Below are positions 18,355 to 27,665 of a stretch of 64,000 bases of DNA, one piece after another. The first letter of the stretch is position 1. Every line of letters begins with the position of its first letter. A program made the translations under genes and the position numbers. The DNA comes from Candidatus Abawacabacteria bacterium (GTDB taxonomy: Bacteria > Patescibacteriota > Gracilibacteria > RBG-16-42-10). The notes beneath the pieces are model-generated. The model saw only the letters and a program-made list of their open reading frames with translations. It did not search any database and had not been told where the DNA came from. The stretch is from the NCBI GenBank assembly GCA_016207805.1, contig JACQZO010000002.1, positions 147,565 through 211,564 of the forward strand, given 5' to 3'.

Positions 18355-21051
18355 TTTGCTTAGTTTTCTTCTACGCCATAGCTTGCGTAGTTCATGAGCA
18401 GCTACCATACCCACAAAGCCTAAACAGCCATACAGCCAGTCTGAAAAATGCAGATTGGCTGTTCTTAAATATGGTTGTAAAAATGGAGTGTAGATTACCA
18501 AGCACATCAGGCCAAGCGACATTATGATTGCGCCAAGCAGTTTAGGATTACTCCAGAAATAGCGACTAAATATGCTTTCAGTTTCATGTCTCCGGGATAA
18601 AATGTTAGCAAACTGACCTAACATAATAGTGACATAAGTCAGTGTTAGTGCTCTTAAATAAAAAGGGTTGTCTAAAGTAAGTACTGTTCCTGGAGTGTAA
18701 TTAGCTCTATCCAAGAACCAAAGAAAATTAAATACCGCTATGCCTCCCATGAATAATCCAGCATAACCTACATCTAAAATGTTTTTGATCGTAAGGAAAT
18801 GATCATTGAGTGATCGTGGCTTTCTGCGCATCAAATCATTAGGAGCAGGATCAAAGGTAAGTGCCATCAAGGGCAACATTTCACCTACTAAATCAACGAG
18901 TAAAATATGAATGGCAAAAATAGCAGCCGGATAGCCAAAAATATAAAGCACGGCGCTTGCTAATACTGCTGTTAATTCACCACAATTACTGGAAAGAGTA
19001 GAGAACAGGGTCTTTCTCAGATTGGTAAAAATTGTTCGGCCTTCTTTGATAGCAGTTACCAATGTGACATAGCTATCATCAGTTAACACAATTTCCGCTG
19101 CCTCCTTAGCCACATCAGTGCCGATTCTACCCATAGCAACACCAATATCAGCTTGCTTGAGAGCTGGAGCGTCGTTGACACCATCTCCGGTCACGGCCAC
19201 AACATTTCCTTGTTCACGAAGCAATTTCACAATCCTCAATTTGTCTTCAGGACTGGTACGAGCAAAAATAATTGCTGGTAAAACTAATTTTTCTTTCAGC
19301 TCAGCATCACTTAATTGAGGCAATTCATCACCATTGACAATAGTTAAGGCTTGATTTTGGTCTAAGCCAATATTCTTAGCGATTGCCTTAGCAGTTTCTG
19401 CTTGATCGCCGGTAATTATGAAAGTGCGCAAATGCGCTGCTCGAGCCTGAGCTATGGCATCTCGCACACCAACTCGTGGGGGATCAACCATGGCGACAAA
19501 ACCCAAAAACTTCATGCCTTGCTCTACGGTAGCCATAGTTAAATTAGCTAATTCTTTGCCATCGATCTCACGATAAGCCATGCCCAAGACGCGTAAACAT
19601 TGCTCGGTATAAGTATTGCTTGCTTCTTTAATGGATTTTTGCTTTGCGATTGTAAGCTTGGAAATAGCTAATACTGCAGGTAAAGATCCTTTGAGAAAAA
19701 CAATGTATTTACTCTTTGTGCCCGGTACTTTGCGTACTGAGCTCATCATTTTTCGTACTGAGTCGAAGGGATATTGTTGTACTTCTTGCCAATCCCTTCG
19801 CACCTTATTTACATCGATACCAGCCTTACGAGCCAATGTGACCAAAGCTGATTCTGTTGGATCTCCCAAAGCATACCAATGCCGATGTTTCTCGTCTGGT
19901 TCAGCGATATTGCCTGTTGCTGCCAAGGCGCCACTGAGCAGAAGTTTTTCATCTATACTAGAGCCTTTGGCGATTGTTCCTTTGGGCTCATAACCAATAC
20001 CATCTACGGCATAATCTTTACCGTCTTGCCAAATATGCTGCACCGTCATTTCATTAGTAGTGATAGTGCCAGTTTTATCAGAACAAATAATGGTGGTAGA
20101 GCCTAGTGTCTCCACTGAATAAAGCTGCTTTACGATGGCTTTTTGTGCAGCTAAGCGAGATGCGCCCAGAGAAAAGGTTACTGACAATTGTGCTGGTAAA
20201 CCTTGCGGAACCATAGCAGCAGCGATACCTAAGGCTGCTAATAAGCTCGCCTGTACCGGATTGTTCTGTAAAAGATTGAGGCTAAATATGATCCCTGCCA
20301 AGCTAAGAGATAATATAGTTAGACGGACGGCAATATTGGCGATTTCTTTTTGTAGAGGAGAAGCATCATTGCCTACTTCAGCAGTAATTGCAGCGATTTT
20401 ACCAATTTCTGTAAACATGCCGGTGGCATATACTACGCCACAACCATTACCGCGTGCGATAGTAGTGCCCAAATATACTTGATTATCTTGTCGGCCAAGA
20501 GGTTCTAATTTACTCAGCTCATGAATAAACTTTGTTTTAGGATTAGATTCACCAGTGAGAGAAAAATCATTGGTGGCTAAATTATTTATTGTCAGCAAAC
20601 GGATATCCGCTGGCACAGCATCACCTTCGCTGAGGAGAACAATATCACCGGGCACGAGCTCTGCTGCCGGAATCTCCAATTGTTGGCCCTTTCTCATCAC
20701 TTTGGCTTGGGGAGTCAAAAATGATTGTAAAGAGGCGATGACATTTTCCGCCTTATACTCTTGTATGAAGCCAATAATGGCATTAATCAAAACTATGCCA
20801 AGTAGTATCACTGCATCCCGTGTACTACCCAAAAACCAGGCGAGTAATCCAGCAACTATCATCAAAATAATCATCGGATCACTGAACTGCTCAACAAATT
20901 TCTGCCAGGCGGCCTTTTTGCCTACCTTTTTGAGCACATTGGGACCATACTGAATCAGCCTTTGCCTCGCTTCTTCATTGGTAATCCCTTGGCGTAGGCT
21001 GCGTAATTGAGTCAGTGCTTGTGCGGGAGAAAGTTGGGAAAAAGAGGACAT
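18343..21051 (-). CDS. P2-type cation-transporting ATPase with altered ion-binding residues
   Basis: This is a complete 902-residue P-type ATPase: TGES in the actuator domain, phosphorylation motif CSDKTGTITTNEM, nucleotide-domain KGSLPAV, hinge GDGVNDAPALKQAD and ten membrane helices. The membrane sites differ from calcium pumps. Helix 4 reads VPQGLPAQL, with Gln where SERCA and Na,K-ATPase have Glu in PEGL. Helix 6 reads LLVDLVGEMLPL, closer to the Na,K-ATPase pattern (IDLGTDMVP) than to SERCA (VNLVTDGLP). The exported ion is therefore uncertain. The gene sits on the opposite strand between the two plus-strand blocks of the secretion region. The divergent gene at 21255 shares its upstream region, which holds a long inverted repeat. 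Confidence 0.92.
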   Translation of the reverse strand: MSSFSQLSPAQALTQLRSLRQGITNEEARQRLIQYGPNVLKKVGKKAAWQKFVEQFSDPMIILMIVAGLLAWFLGSTRDAVILLGIVLINAIIGFIQEYKAENVIASLQSFLTPQAKVMRKGQQLEIPAAELVPGDIVLLSEGDAVPADIRLLTINNLATNDFSLTGESNPKTKFIHELSKLEPLGRQDNQVYLGTTIARGNGCGVVYATGMFTEIGKIAAITAEVGNDASPLQKEIANIAVRLTILSLSLAGIIFSLNLLQNNPVQASLLAALGIAAAMVPQGLPAQLSVTFSLGASRLAAQKAIVKQLYSVETLGSTTIICSDKTGTITTNEMTVQHIWQDGKDYAVDGIGYEPKGTIAKGSSIDEKLLLSGALAATGNIAEPDEKHRHWYALGDPTESALVTLARKAGIDVNKVRRDWQEVQQYPFDSVRKMMSSVRKVPGTKSKYIVFLKGSLPAVLAISKLTIAKQKSIKEASNTYTEQCLRVLGMAYREIDGKELANLTMATVEQGMKFLGFVAMVDPPRVGVRDAIAQARAAHLRTFIITGDQAETAKAIAKNIGLDQNQALTIVNGDELPQLSDAELKEKLVLPAIIFARTSPEDKLRIVKLLREQGNVVAVTGDGVNDAPALKQADIGVAMGRIGTDVAKEAAEIVLTDDSYVTLVTAIKEGRTIFTNLRKTLFSTLSSNCGELTAVLASAVLYIFGYPAAIFAIHILLVDLVGEMLPLMALTFDPAPNDLMRRKPRSLNDHFLTIKNILDVGYAGLFMGGIAVFNFLWFLDRANYTPGTVLTLDNPFYLRALTLTYVTIMLGQFANILSRRHETESIFSRYFWSNPKLLGAIIMSLGLMCLVIYTPFLQPYLRTANLHFSDWLYGCLGFVGMVAAHELRKLWRRRKLSKLST

Positions 21052-21057
21052 AGTACA

Positions 21058-21197
21058 ATTCTGAATTAAGAATGCTGAATTCTGAATAAAAGGCGTTAGC
21101 TAGGCTGTTTTGTGACTTTGGTATTGATAATGATGCTCAACACCTAGTTTTCTTCAGTGTACATTCCGCATTCAGAATTCAGCATTCAGAATTGCTC
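21058..21197. repeat. Intergenic inverted repeat, GAATTCAGAAT type (second copy)
   Basis: Left arm 21058-21088 (AATTCTGAATTAAGAATGCT...) and right arm about 21164-21195 (CATTCAGAATTCAGCATTCA...) are near reverse complements over some 28 bases. The centre has AGCTAGGCTG, TGATGCTCAAC and CAGTGTACATTCCG; the first and last match the copy at 5093-5250 and the middle one matches the copies at 41033 and 50423. It lies between divergent genes. Confidence 0.75.
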
Positions 21198-21205
21198 TTA
21201 CTCCA

Positions 21206-21234
21206 TTGCTTCTCATCGTAAAATGTTTTAGAAT
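21206..21234 (+). promoter_or_regulatory. Promoter for the VirB6-like giant gene
   Basis: TTGCTT at 21206-21211 and TAGAAT at 21229-21234 are 17 bases apart. Transcription would begin near 21241, leaving a leader of only about 14 bases before the ATG at 21255, with no ribosome-binding site visible. Confidence 0.6.
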
Positions 21235-21254
21235 GATATGAAGTTCAAAAAATT

Positions 21255-24200
21255 ATGGTTTCCTCCCCCAGACCACTTTCGTATTTTGTAAGGCTCTTTA
21301 GTACTGTATTGGTGATGCTGGTGCTGATAAGTGGCTTGATCAGTCAAGGATCTTTTATCTTTGAAAGTTTCAAAGTTCCTCAAGCCGATGCTTCTTCACC
21401 AAGCTTCCATGATTTTTTTGAAGATTGTACTGACGACGATAATGAAGTTACCTGGGCACAAATAAAAGCTTGTTTGAACAATCCCAGCAATGCTCTCGAT
21501 AATGGTAGTGAGCGCACCAGATGGAATAATGCTATTAGAAATAAATTAGAAACATTTTTTGATAATCATGGTACTACTGGGCCTGGTTATGAACTGCCAG
21601 GGGACTTTATTAGTAAGCCATATGTCTATGGTAGCTCTACCCCAAATAATGCTACCCAAGATCGCATCATTGACATCTATTTACGGGAAGAAAGTGGTGG
21701 TATGGATGGTGCTCAGGAAATCGGTACTTTCTTAAGTGGATCTAATGGAGGCTACTTATGTACTTTATTAAACATTCCACCTGGCGGTTCTAGTACCAAT
21801 ACCGATTCGTTACCAAGTCCTTATGCAGGTTTGGCTCTTTATGGGCCAAGTCGAGATGGCGATACCCCTAGATGTACTAGAGCAGACATATTAAATAATG
21901 ATGAAAAACCTTATCTAGTAAGAGGTTTCAGCGCAGCCCTGCTTTGGGTCTTGGCCGATAGTATGAGCAATGATGCAGCTCTTGCTGAGCAAACAAGAAG
22001 TTTGTTTGGCACATTAAAAACATATTTACAGAATCCTCCTGCCAGTGCTGTGCAGACAGTCAATAGTAGTCAATATGTTGATCTTACAGGCTTTTATGAA
22101 CAAAACTATGATCGTGGCTTTGGTAATGGTCCGATAGAAAATATGATGCAAGCCTGTCAAGGGGATGCTCAGGTGACATCAACAACGTCTGGTACTCGAA
22201 CAGATGAATATGTCACACAGGTGGCCAATTGTTATGATAGAAACATCCCTACTTTAGAAAGGGCTGGTCAATTTGTCCGTGAGGTATTACAACCAGCAAC
22301 AGTTGAATTGGCAGCTCAATACAGAACTTGGTCAGCTGAACAGAAAACCATATTGCGCACTTTTATGGCTAGTACGGACTATATTCAGTTGGCTGAAGGA
22401 TATGATCCTCTAGCTCAAAATAGATTTGATTACCGTCTAGAGGATTATCTAGATGAAACCATTAATGATGGCTATACCGATAGCTCAGATTTTGTTTATG
22501 ACACAGAAAATCCTGATCAAGTAGCAACTTCTCTCAATGCCACTATCGGCTATCGATCCAATTTTGATGATGCAGTTAAGAAACCAATTTTGTACCAATT
22601 AATGGCGGTAAATAGAAAATTGATTGAAAGATCCACTACCTACCTAGATCGCCCACTACCAACACCTCCTCCACCAAGTACTGCAGTTGCTACTGGTAGA
22701 GCGGCATTTCAATCACAATTAGCGCAAATTAATCGTACTGCGGCTCAAAGTAGAAAAAATGTGCTGGAGCAAATGAATGATTATATCAATCGTACTATCA
22801 CCAATAATAAAGATACCATGCTCTTTGCTTGGTATTACATGGCAGTGGCTAGTCACGACCCCAATTATCCTAATGCTGTTGAGCATAGAACTGGTGATTT
22901 GAGCTTGTTAGTAGAAGATCGGCCAGGCACTGGCGCTTGGGCTACTATATTTACTGATCCTTTTTTGGCTGCAGTTACCAATGCCTGCTCACCAAACGTG
23001 TTCTTTGACACTATCAACAAAGAAAATTTCCCAGCCTGGAAAAGATGTCTAGAGCATGAAAAAGATTATGTAGATCACTCTGACACCAATAAAGCACATA
23101 AACCTCAAGATAGAACAAGTAGAAATAACTTCACTATGACCTTAGCGGGCAGTGCCGAACCTTTCAAGATGCGTCGCTCTGAGTCAGTAAGAACAGCTTT
23201 GAGCCAATTGATTGCGCGAATTGATGCTTGTAATGCCAATCCGGTATGTCTCACTTTGAATGATAGAAATGAAGGAGCTGCTGCTAATCGGGATGCTAAT
23301 TTACCAGATGATGGTCGGGATACGGGGAATTCTTTACTCAATTCAATTTTAGCCTTTATCAATGTTTTAGTAGCCTTATTAATTAAATTCGTCTTTTGGC
23401 TAGCGGCGATGGTGATGAGTTTATTCCAAGCAGTATTGAGTTATACCGGTTTTACCACTTCTAGTTTCGTGATCACGATGTGGAAGGCGATTAGAGATTT
23501 CGTCAATCTCTTCTTTATTTTAGCTTTGTTAATCGTCGCAGTAGCAAATATCGTTCAATACCAAATCAATAATTATGCCATCAAGACTATTTTGCCCAAA
23601 TTAATCTTGATTGTCATCGCAGTAAACTTTTCTCGTCTTTTTGTTGGTATTGTGATCGATGCTGCTAATGTGGTAGAAGCTGGTGTTTATCAGGTGGGCG
23701 GTATGGGACCACATGGTGCGGGTGGAAGTGCTCAATGTTCTCAATATACACCTGCCCAAAACTCGGCAAATAGTTGGCGTTTAATTAGTATTCCTAATAA
23801 TGTAAAACAAGGCAGTATTCTTTGTCGCTTGGCGCAAGGACTCAAATTTGAAGATATGCAGCGTTATATCGATCAAAATGATGCTAACCGTCCGGGCAAT
23901 CAAGTAGACTTCTTTTTAGCCAATATGGCCTTGCTCCTAATGGGGATAATGATTCTCTTTGGTTTCTTGGCCTTAGCGATCACCTTTACTATCCGTATAG
24001 TGATACTCTGGGCTTTGGCTATAACTTCCCCCTTATATGTAGTGGGTAATTTATTCCCATTTACTTCGAGTGTGGTCAGTCAATGGCAAGGTAAGTTTTT
24101 CAAATATGCTACTTTGCATGTTGGGGTGGCCTTCTTCCTTACTTTAGCTGTACTAGCTGCTGATAGTGTGGTGCCACAAATTTTTAGTGAGACAGTCACT

Positions 24201-26174
24201 ACTCCTGGCGCGGTAGCAGGTTCAACACTTGGTCCCGCTGGCTTTCAAACCATGGCTGATTATCTTAAGTTATTGTTTATTATTGCTATGGTTTACGCAG
24301 GTGTCTTCACTGCAGCCAAAGGTGATTATGCTCAAGGTCTTATTGATAGAGTGGCAGGTTTAGGCTCCAATCCTTTGGCTGGAGCAAAGTTTGCTGCTAA
24401 GTGGGGTATTGGTGCACCTTCCAAAGTATTAGGCTTAGTTGGTAATCGTTTAGAGAATGTAAGAGGTAGTGGTAGAGTGGGTAGAGGACTAGCGTGGCTT
24501 ACTAGAGGTGCTGGGCATGTACTAGCCTTACCGTCAAATGTCGGTGGTGGTGTGAAAAATATTGCTGAAGATCTGAAAAAGGGCGCTGAGGATAGACGCA
24601 AGCGTTCTCAATTGAGTGCTGCAGCTTATCTCTCTGGCGGCCGTTTTACTCGTCGTGGTGAAAAGTTTCGTTCAATTTTGGCTCAACATCGTGAAGGCCA
24701 AATTTCTGAGACTGAAAAGCTGGAGTCCAATCTCTATGACACTAGAAGAATTCAAAGCAAATTGTTAGATGAGTCTATTGGTAAAGGCGATTCACAATCT
24801 TTAATGGCTCGGGCCCGTATTTTGGCTTCACGTGGCGCCTTGGATTTGGATAAAATAATGGAGAATGGGAAAAGTTTGCGAGATAATATCAAATCATTGG
24901 AACTGGCTAATGGTGTGCGTGAAGAAGAGGCGGATTCAGCCCTGGAGCGTATGCAAGAAACTAATCTTGCTGCTATTGCCAATAAGAAAGGCAAAAAAGC
25001 ACAAGAAATTAGTACTACCGGTGAAACTGGTAAGAACTTAGAAAATGTTATCAATGCTAGAGAAAGACAACAGGTGCCAGAATTTATGGGACTTATTTCC
25101 AAGGCATTAGCTTCTGGGCGTGTATCTAACAAGAGAAGAGTGGTGAATGATGATGGCACTATTTCATGGGTGAAGCGTCGTGATGGTACTGATGATGAAG
25201 GTACTGGCTTAGCTTTTCAACAGCTTTTATTGGCGCTGGCAGACAATATGAATATTTCTGCTGATGACTGGCGATTAATGAATAAAGAAGTCGCTGGGCA
25301 ATCCATGAGTATGTTCGGTGTACAGTTAAAAGATAAGGGTATATTTAACAATTATATTCAGGGCAAAGATGGCCGCGGTGGTGTTTTTGGTGCGGCTAAG
25401 AGATTAGGTTTTTTTGCCAATCATGATACCTACGCAGAAGCGATGCAATCGGATGAAAGAGATGAAGTTGCAAAAATTATGGGTCATTTGGCTACAGAAG
25501 GTGCCTATCAAGGCCGTGCTCTCGAGGATATTGCAGAAGGACAAGCATTACTACGCAGTACTAGAGATACTCATGCTGAAAAGGTGGGTACTATTAAATT
25601 GGATGGTGACGATGACCGCGTACGTCACTTTGTGAAACAAATGGACGCTCAAAAGTTAGGTGATGCAATTAATGCTAGTGTGACTAGCTCACCACAAATG
25701 GTGGTGAAAGCGATGGAAGGATTAATTCAAAATATAGTGAAAGCTCGTACGCCTGAAGCAAAACAATATCATGAAGTACAATTGAATGCGACCATGGAAC
25801 ATTTAGCTAAAATTACTACTACTCAAGCACAAATTGATCAATTAGCTCCATTAATTGAGACAGCCTTGGGCAAGAAGCTGGCTTCTAATACGGACGACGA
25901 ATTTAAGGGTCTATTTGGTTCATTGGCTGCCGATGGCTCAGTGCAATTAAACACCACAGGGCAGAATTATGTGGATCAATTTAAAACGCATGTCCTTGCT
26001 GAGGCGAAAAAGAGAAGAGAGGAGCTTGAAGCTGACAAAGAACGTGTGCGTGCTAGAATACAGGCTGAAGAACAAGAAAAAGTACGCCAGCGTGCGGCCG
26101 CAGGGCAACCACCTCAAAATCCTCCTGCAAACCCACCTGTTAATCCGCCGGCACCACCAGCAGCTAATCCTTAA
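21255..26174 (+). CDS. Giant VirB6/TrbL-like membrane protein of the secretion locus
   Basis: At 1639 residues this is by far the largest product here. Residues 1-45 form a signal or anchor segment; about 45-690 are an extracytoplasmic domain with scattered cysteines and no known motif; about 695-1035 contain seven or more hydrophobic helices; and about 1040-1639 are a charged, mostly helical cytoplasmic tail ending in repeated Pro/Asn (NPPANPPVNPP). The membrane block (FWLAAMVMSLFQAVLSYTGF; RIVILWALAITSPLYVVGNL) resembles VirB6/TrbL channel proteins, which form the inner-membrane part of type IV secretion systems. PrgI-like and VirB4-like genes follow. The family link is by layout and context; the large flanking domains are lineage-specific. 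Confidence 0.7.
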   Translation: MVSSPRPLSYFVRLFSTVLVMLVLISGLISQGSFIFESFKVPQADASSPSFHDFFEDCTDDDNEVTWAQIKACLNNPSNALDNGSERTRWNNAIRNKLETFFDNHGTTGPGYELPGDFISKPYVYGSSTPNNATQDRIIDIYLREESGGMDGAQEIGTFLSGSNGGYLCTLLNIPPGGSSTNTDSLPSPYAGLALYGPSRDGDTPRCTRADILNNDEKPYLVRGFSAALLWVLADSMSNDAALAEQTRSLFGTLKTYLQNPPASAVQTVNSSQYVDLTGFYEQNYDRGFGNGPIENMMQACQGDAQVTSTTSGTRTDEYVTQVANCYDRNIPTLERAGQFVREVLQPATVELAAQYRTWSAEQKTILRTFMASTDYIQLAEGYDPLAQNRFDYRLEDYLDETINDGYTDSSDFVYDTENPDQVATSLNATIGYRSNFDDAVKKPILYQLMAVNRKLIERSTTYLDRPLPTPPPPSTAVATGRAAFQSQLAQINRTAAQSRKNVLEQMNDYINRTITNNKDTMLFAWYYMAVASHDPNYPNAVEHRTGDLSLLVEDRPGTGAWATIFTDPFLAAVTNACSPNVFFDTINKENFPAWKRCLEHEKDYVDHSDTNKAHKPQDRTSRNNFTMTLAGSAEPFKMRRSESVRTALSQLIARIDACNANPVCLTLNDRNEGAAANRDANLPDDGRDTGNSLLNSILAFINVLVALLIKFVFWLAAMVMSLFQAVLSYTGFTTSSFVITMWKAIRDFVNLFFILALLIVAVANIVQYQINNYAIKTILPKLILIVIAVNFSRLFVGIVIDAANVVEAGVYQVGGMGPHGAGGSAQCSQYTPAQNSANSWRLISIPNNVKQGSILCRLAQGLKFEDMQRYIDQNDANRPGNQVDFFLANMALLLMGIMILFGFLALAITFTIRIVILWALAITSPLYVVGNLFPFTSSVVSQWQGKFFKYATLHVGVAFFLTLAVLAADSVVPQIFSETVTTPGAVAGSTLGPAGFQTMADYLKLLFIIAMVYAGVFTAAKGDYAQGLIDRVAGLGSNPLAGAKFAAKWGIGAPSKVLGLVGNRLENVRGSGRVGRGLAWLTRGAGHVLALPSNVGGGVKNIAEDLKKGAEDRRKRSQLSAAAYLSGGRFTRRGEKFRSILAQHREGQISETEKLESNLYDTRRIQSKLLDESIGKGDSQSLMARARILASRGALDLDKIMENGKSLRDNIKSLELANGVREEEADSALERMQETNLAAIANKKGKKAQEISTTGETGKNLENVINARERQQVPEFMGLISKALASGRVSNKRRVVNDDGTISWVKRRDGTDDEGTGLAFQQLLLALADNMNISADDWRLMNKEVAGQSMSMFGVQLKDKGIFNNYIQGKDGRGGVFGAAKRLGFFANHDTYAEAMQSDERDEVAKIMGHLATEGAYQGRALEDIAEGQALLRSTRDTHAEKVGTIKLDGDDDRVRHFVKQMDAQKLGDAINASVTSSPQMVVKAMEGLIQNIVKARTPEAKQYHEVQLNATMEHLAKITTTQAQIDQLAPLIETALGKKLASNTDDEFKGLFGSLAADGSVQLNTTGQNYVDQFKTHVLAEAKKRREELEADKERVRARIQAEEQEKVRQRAAAGQPPQNPPANPPVNPPAPPAANP

Positions 26175-26179
26175 TCGTT

Positions 26180-26275
26180 ATGATTAATACCATTCTCACA
26201 TTCTTGTGGACATTGGCCATGGACCTATGGTGGGCTCTAACTACTGCGTGGCAGAGAATAGTGAGCTTGTTCTAG
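26180..26275 (+). CDS. Possible 31-residue hydrophobic peptide
   Basis: Five bases after the giant gene's stop an ATG opens a 31-codon frame encoding MINTILTFLWTLAMDLWWAL and a short TTAWQRIVSLF end. It could span the membrane once and has four Trp. The close spacing would allow re-initiation by ribosomes leaving the upstream gene. Nothing beyond size, composition and position supports it, and its last bases overlap the left arm of the following inverted repeat. Confidence 0.35.
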   Translation: MINTILTFLWTLAMDLWWALTTAWQRIVSLF

Positions 26276-26407
26276 AAAAGCTAAAATCTAGAATCTAAAT
26301 TATAGATTTTGAAAAAATCCAGGAAACATTACAGAAGTGCCTGTAAGCAGTTCGTGAGTTATTATTATCTCATCTAGATTTTGGCTTTTAGATTCTAGAT
26401 TTCTGTA
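26272..26407. repeat. Intergenic inverted repeat, TCTAGAATCTAAAAT type
   Basis: Left arm 26272-26310 contains AAAATCTAGAATCTAAAT and right arm 26371-26407 contains the reverse complement TTTTAGATTCTAGATTTC, about 60 bases apart. The arms are made of variants of one short word. The element lies inside the secretion operon, between the giant gene and prgI, directly upstream of the promoter at 26417. Confidence 0.7.
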
Positions 26408-26416
26408 GCTAATCCA

Positions 26417-26425
26417 TGCTATAAT
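26417..26425 (+). promoter_or_regulatory. Extended -10 promoter for prgI-virB4
   Basis: TGCTATAAT is a perfect extended -10 (TGn plus TATAAT). No convincing -35 is present, as expected for this promoter type. The start site would be near 26432, about 20 bases before the prgI ATG. Confidence 0.6.
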
Positions 26426-26451
26426 TTAGAGATAACCCCCAAACCCCCTTT

Positions 26452-26943
26452 ATGGCACAATTCAAAGTACCGCAAAATGTTCAAAGAGCGGATACAATTG
26501 TCGGTCCACTGACTATGTCAGGTTTGATCATTGCAGTAGTGGGATTTGGCTTTGCCTACATGCTGTACTTGCTTCTGGAGCAACCAGTAAGCACCATTCT
26601 GGTAGTCTTTATAGTTGCCATCACAGCTGCTTTTGCTTTGGTCCGCATTCATGATATGAGTTTTGCCCAATTTGTTGGTGTGATAACTCTCTATATGCTT
26701 AAACCTCGTTTACGCGTTTGGGAAAAGGGTAGTGGGGATGTGTCGTTGGCTGATCGGATGGATACCGCTCCAGTAAAGGTAGCAAAAAAAGAAGTGGAAA
26801 AAACAAAGACTGAACCAGTGAAACAATTTGCTAGCCTCAAAGAGCTTACTCAGGTGCTAGACACCGATGGTCTATCTGACATCGATGAAGCTGAAGATCA
26901 GGATTTAGTTCATACCGCATTTCACGTTAATAAAAAGAAATAG
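26452..26943 (+). CDS. PrgI-family (VirB3-like) membrane protein
   Basis: PrgI proteins are small two-helix membrane components of Gram-positive and Patescibacterial type IV systems, comparable to VirB3. The start AQFKVPQNVQRADTIVGPLT is typical: a soluble FxVPQ...DxIxGPLT lead, then helices near 24-42 and 48-66, then KPRLRVWEKG. The charged C-terminal tail of about 70 residues (to 163) is longer than in minimal members. It begins a new transcript behind the 26417 promoter, with the two VirB4-type genes following at 2 bases and at an 8-base overlap. Confidence 0.85.
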   Translation: MAQFKVPQNVQRADTIVGPLTMSGLIIAVVGFGFAYMLYLLLEQPVSTILVVFIVAITAAFALVRIHDMSFAQFVGVITLYMLKPRLRVWEKGSGDVSLADRMDTAPVKVAKKEVEKTKTEPVKQFASLKELTQVLDTDGLSDIDEAEDQDLVHTAFHVNKKK

Positions 26944-26945
26944 TT

Positions 26946-27665
26946 ATGCCAGTGAATCAACGCAAAGGAAATGTCGAAGCAAGTACCCAAACTCATCTCA
27001 AGATAGCTGAGATCAAGGATAATACTATCGTGCTTAAAGATGGTAGTGTCCGAGCTGTACTCTCAGTCTCAAGCGTGAATTTTGAACTATTATCTGAACA
27101 AGAGCAAAATTCTATTATTTATTCTTATCAGAGTTTTTTGAATTCTTTGGACTTTCCTATTCAAATCGTGATTCGTTCCAAAAGGCTTGATATTGAAGGC
27201 TATTTGACTCGTATGACCGAAATTGCCAATAAACAATCCGATACCCGACTGAAACAGCAAACGTTTGATTACATCGATTTCGTGGCTAGTTTCGTAGAAT
27301 ATTCAGATATTATGGAAAAGGATTTTTATATAGTAGTGCCTCATGAGCCTGACCGAAGCAAAGGATCAAATTTCTTTCAACGTTTCATGCAAAAACTCAA
27401 TCCTTCAGACAATGGTCTTGAGTATAAGATTCGTAAGCAGGAGTTCTCTGTATTGCGCAAAACCTTGAACCAAAGAGCTAATTCAGTAGTAAATGCGCTC
27501 TCTTCAGCTGGTATCTATGTGAAACGGCTTAATACGCATGAGTTGATTCAAATGCTTTATGAAGTTCACAATCCTCTTAATTCTCAAGGACAAAAAGTAG
27601 AAAATCTGCTTCAATTGAATTTGTTCGATTTCCCTAAAGCTGCTGGCCAAACTGAAAATGAATAA
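26946..27665 (+). CDS. VirB4/TraC N-terminal-domain protein (separate subunit)
   Basis: This 239-residue protein resembles the N-terminal, non-ATPase part of VirB4/TraC: LKIAEIKDNTIVLKDGSVRA, the YQSFLNSLDFPIQIVIRSKR stretch and the DFYIVVPHEP segment. It has no Walker motifs. It directly precedes the full VirB4-like ATPase and overlaps it by eight bases, so the two are probably made together and may form one complex. A split or duplicated N-terminal domain is seen in other Patescibacterial loci as far as I know; here the following ATPase carries its own N-terminal region too. Confidence 0.75.
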   Translation: MPVNQRKGNVEASTQTHLKIAEIKDNTIVLKDGSVRAVLSVSSVNFELLSEQEQNSIIYSYQSFLNSLDFPIQIVIRSKRLDIEGYLTRMTEIANKQSDTRLKQQTFDYIDFVASFVEYSDIMEKDFYIVVPHEPDRSKGSNFFQRFMQKLNPSDNGLEYKIRKQEFSVLRKTLNQRANSVVNALSSAGIYVKRLNTHELIQMLYEVHNPLNSQGQKVENLLQLNLFDFPKAAGQTENE

